Assembly (NCBI GenBank): GCA_016271365.2
Contig: CM057459.1
Span: forward strand, 487,085,501-487,149,500
Direction of reading: 5' to 3'
DNA length: 64,000 nucleotides
From: Neoceratodus forsteri
Lineage: Eukaryota; Chordata; Ceratodontiformes; Ceratodontidae
Part shown: positions 63,611-64,000 of the stretch, one piece after another
Layout of the letters: every line of letters begins with the position of its first letter
Numbering within the stretch: position 1 is the first letter of the stretch
Program-made: the position numbers and the translations under genes
The notes under the pieces: generated by a model
What the model was told of the DNA's origin: nothing
The model's database searches: none
The model's input: the letters and a program-made list of their open reading frames with translations, nothing else

Positions 63611-64000
63611 AAACATAGAAATTGTTGGCAGATAAGGACTGCTAGGCTCTTCCAGTCTGCCCGTAGGCCCTATACATTGTATGTGGCCACTGACCCTATG
63701 TGATCAATGGCTTTTCATCACTCCTTCCCCTTTCAAGCTTTCCTTGTGCCTGTCCCAGGCATGCTTAAACCCCTTCACTGTGCTTGCCCACACTACCTCC
63801 TGTGGCAGACTATTCCAAGCATCAACTACCCTTTCTGTGTAGAAATACTTCCTCACATTACCTCTTAATCTACCCCCTTCCAATTTCATATTGTGCCCAC
63901 TTGCTCTAGTACTTTTTCTACATTGGAAAAGGTCCCCCACCTGCACCTTGTTTATGCCCTTGAGGTACTTGAAAGTTTCAGTCATGTTCCCCAGCTGTCT
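63611..64000 (-). mobile_element. CR1 3' region, cut by the window end (CR1-H)
   Basis: The 3' end starts at 63611 (GAAACATAGAAATTGTTGGC). The frame 63985-63704 encodes the C-terminal tail: TETFKYLKGINKVQVGDLF, RASGHNMKLEGGRLRGNVRK and YTERVVDAWNSLPQEVV. The rest lies beyond the window. Confidence 0.85.

Overview
This window looks like intergenic DNA from a large, transposon-rich vertebrate genome. I find no convincing host protein-coding gene, rRNA gene, tRNA gene or CRISPR array. The evidence for a vertebrate is the mix of CR1, L2, Tx1-type L1 and Penelope-like retroelements, hAT DNA transposons and a MIR-like tRNA-derived SINE. The CR1 copies end in a TTCTATG-type microsatellite. I lean towards an amphibian, possibly a caecilian, but that host call is inference. 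All boundaries were read by eye.

Layout, left to right. 0-11.6 kb: mostly unassigned DNA with SINE copies, a CR1 (956-2459) inserted inside one SINE, two LTR-like segments and an inverted-repeat element (6780-7467). 11.6-15.6 kb: an L2 on the minus strand split by a plus-strand CR1 (12331-15080), which carries the longest open frame here (630 aa, reverse transcriptase). 15.6-21.7 kb: structured non-coding repeats, including a two-fold tandem repeat, an inverted repeat (17955-18320), a ~298-bp tandem array of internally palindromic units (18330-19440) and four consecutive hairpins (19802-20000). 21.7-23.7 kb: a probable 2-kb solo LTR. 24-29.6 kb: an L2 interrupted by a palindromic hAT-type MITE, then another LINE.

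29.6-34.3 kb: a broken hAT transposase gene into which two other hAT elements have inserted, using what appears to be the same 8-bp target. 34.3-38.3 kb: an L2 piece and a long decayed minus-strand LINE. 38.8-39.0 kb: a 160-bp hairpin.

39.0-54.5 kb: a four-level nest. An old CR1 holds a palindromic hAT element, which holds an L1, which holds a nearly full-length CR1. Target-site duplications or reading-frame continuity support the three outer junctions. 55.7-64 kb: a Penelope-like element broken by a SINE, by a ~6-kb CR1 and by two CR1 3' ends. The 6-kb CR1 keeps two sets of tandem 5' monomers; the outer set carries a TATA-like and a CCAAT-like box in each unit.

The genes do not form a host pathway. 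They are the replication machinery of mobile elements, mostly inactivated by frameshifts, stops and substitutions at catalytic motifs. The most notable signals are the nested history, the shared hAT target site, the tandem promoter-like monomers of the CR1, and the family of long foldback repeats.
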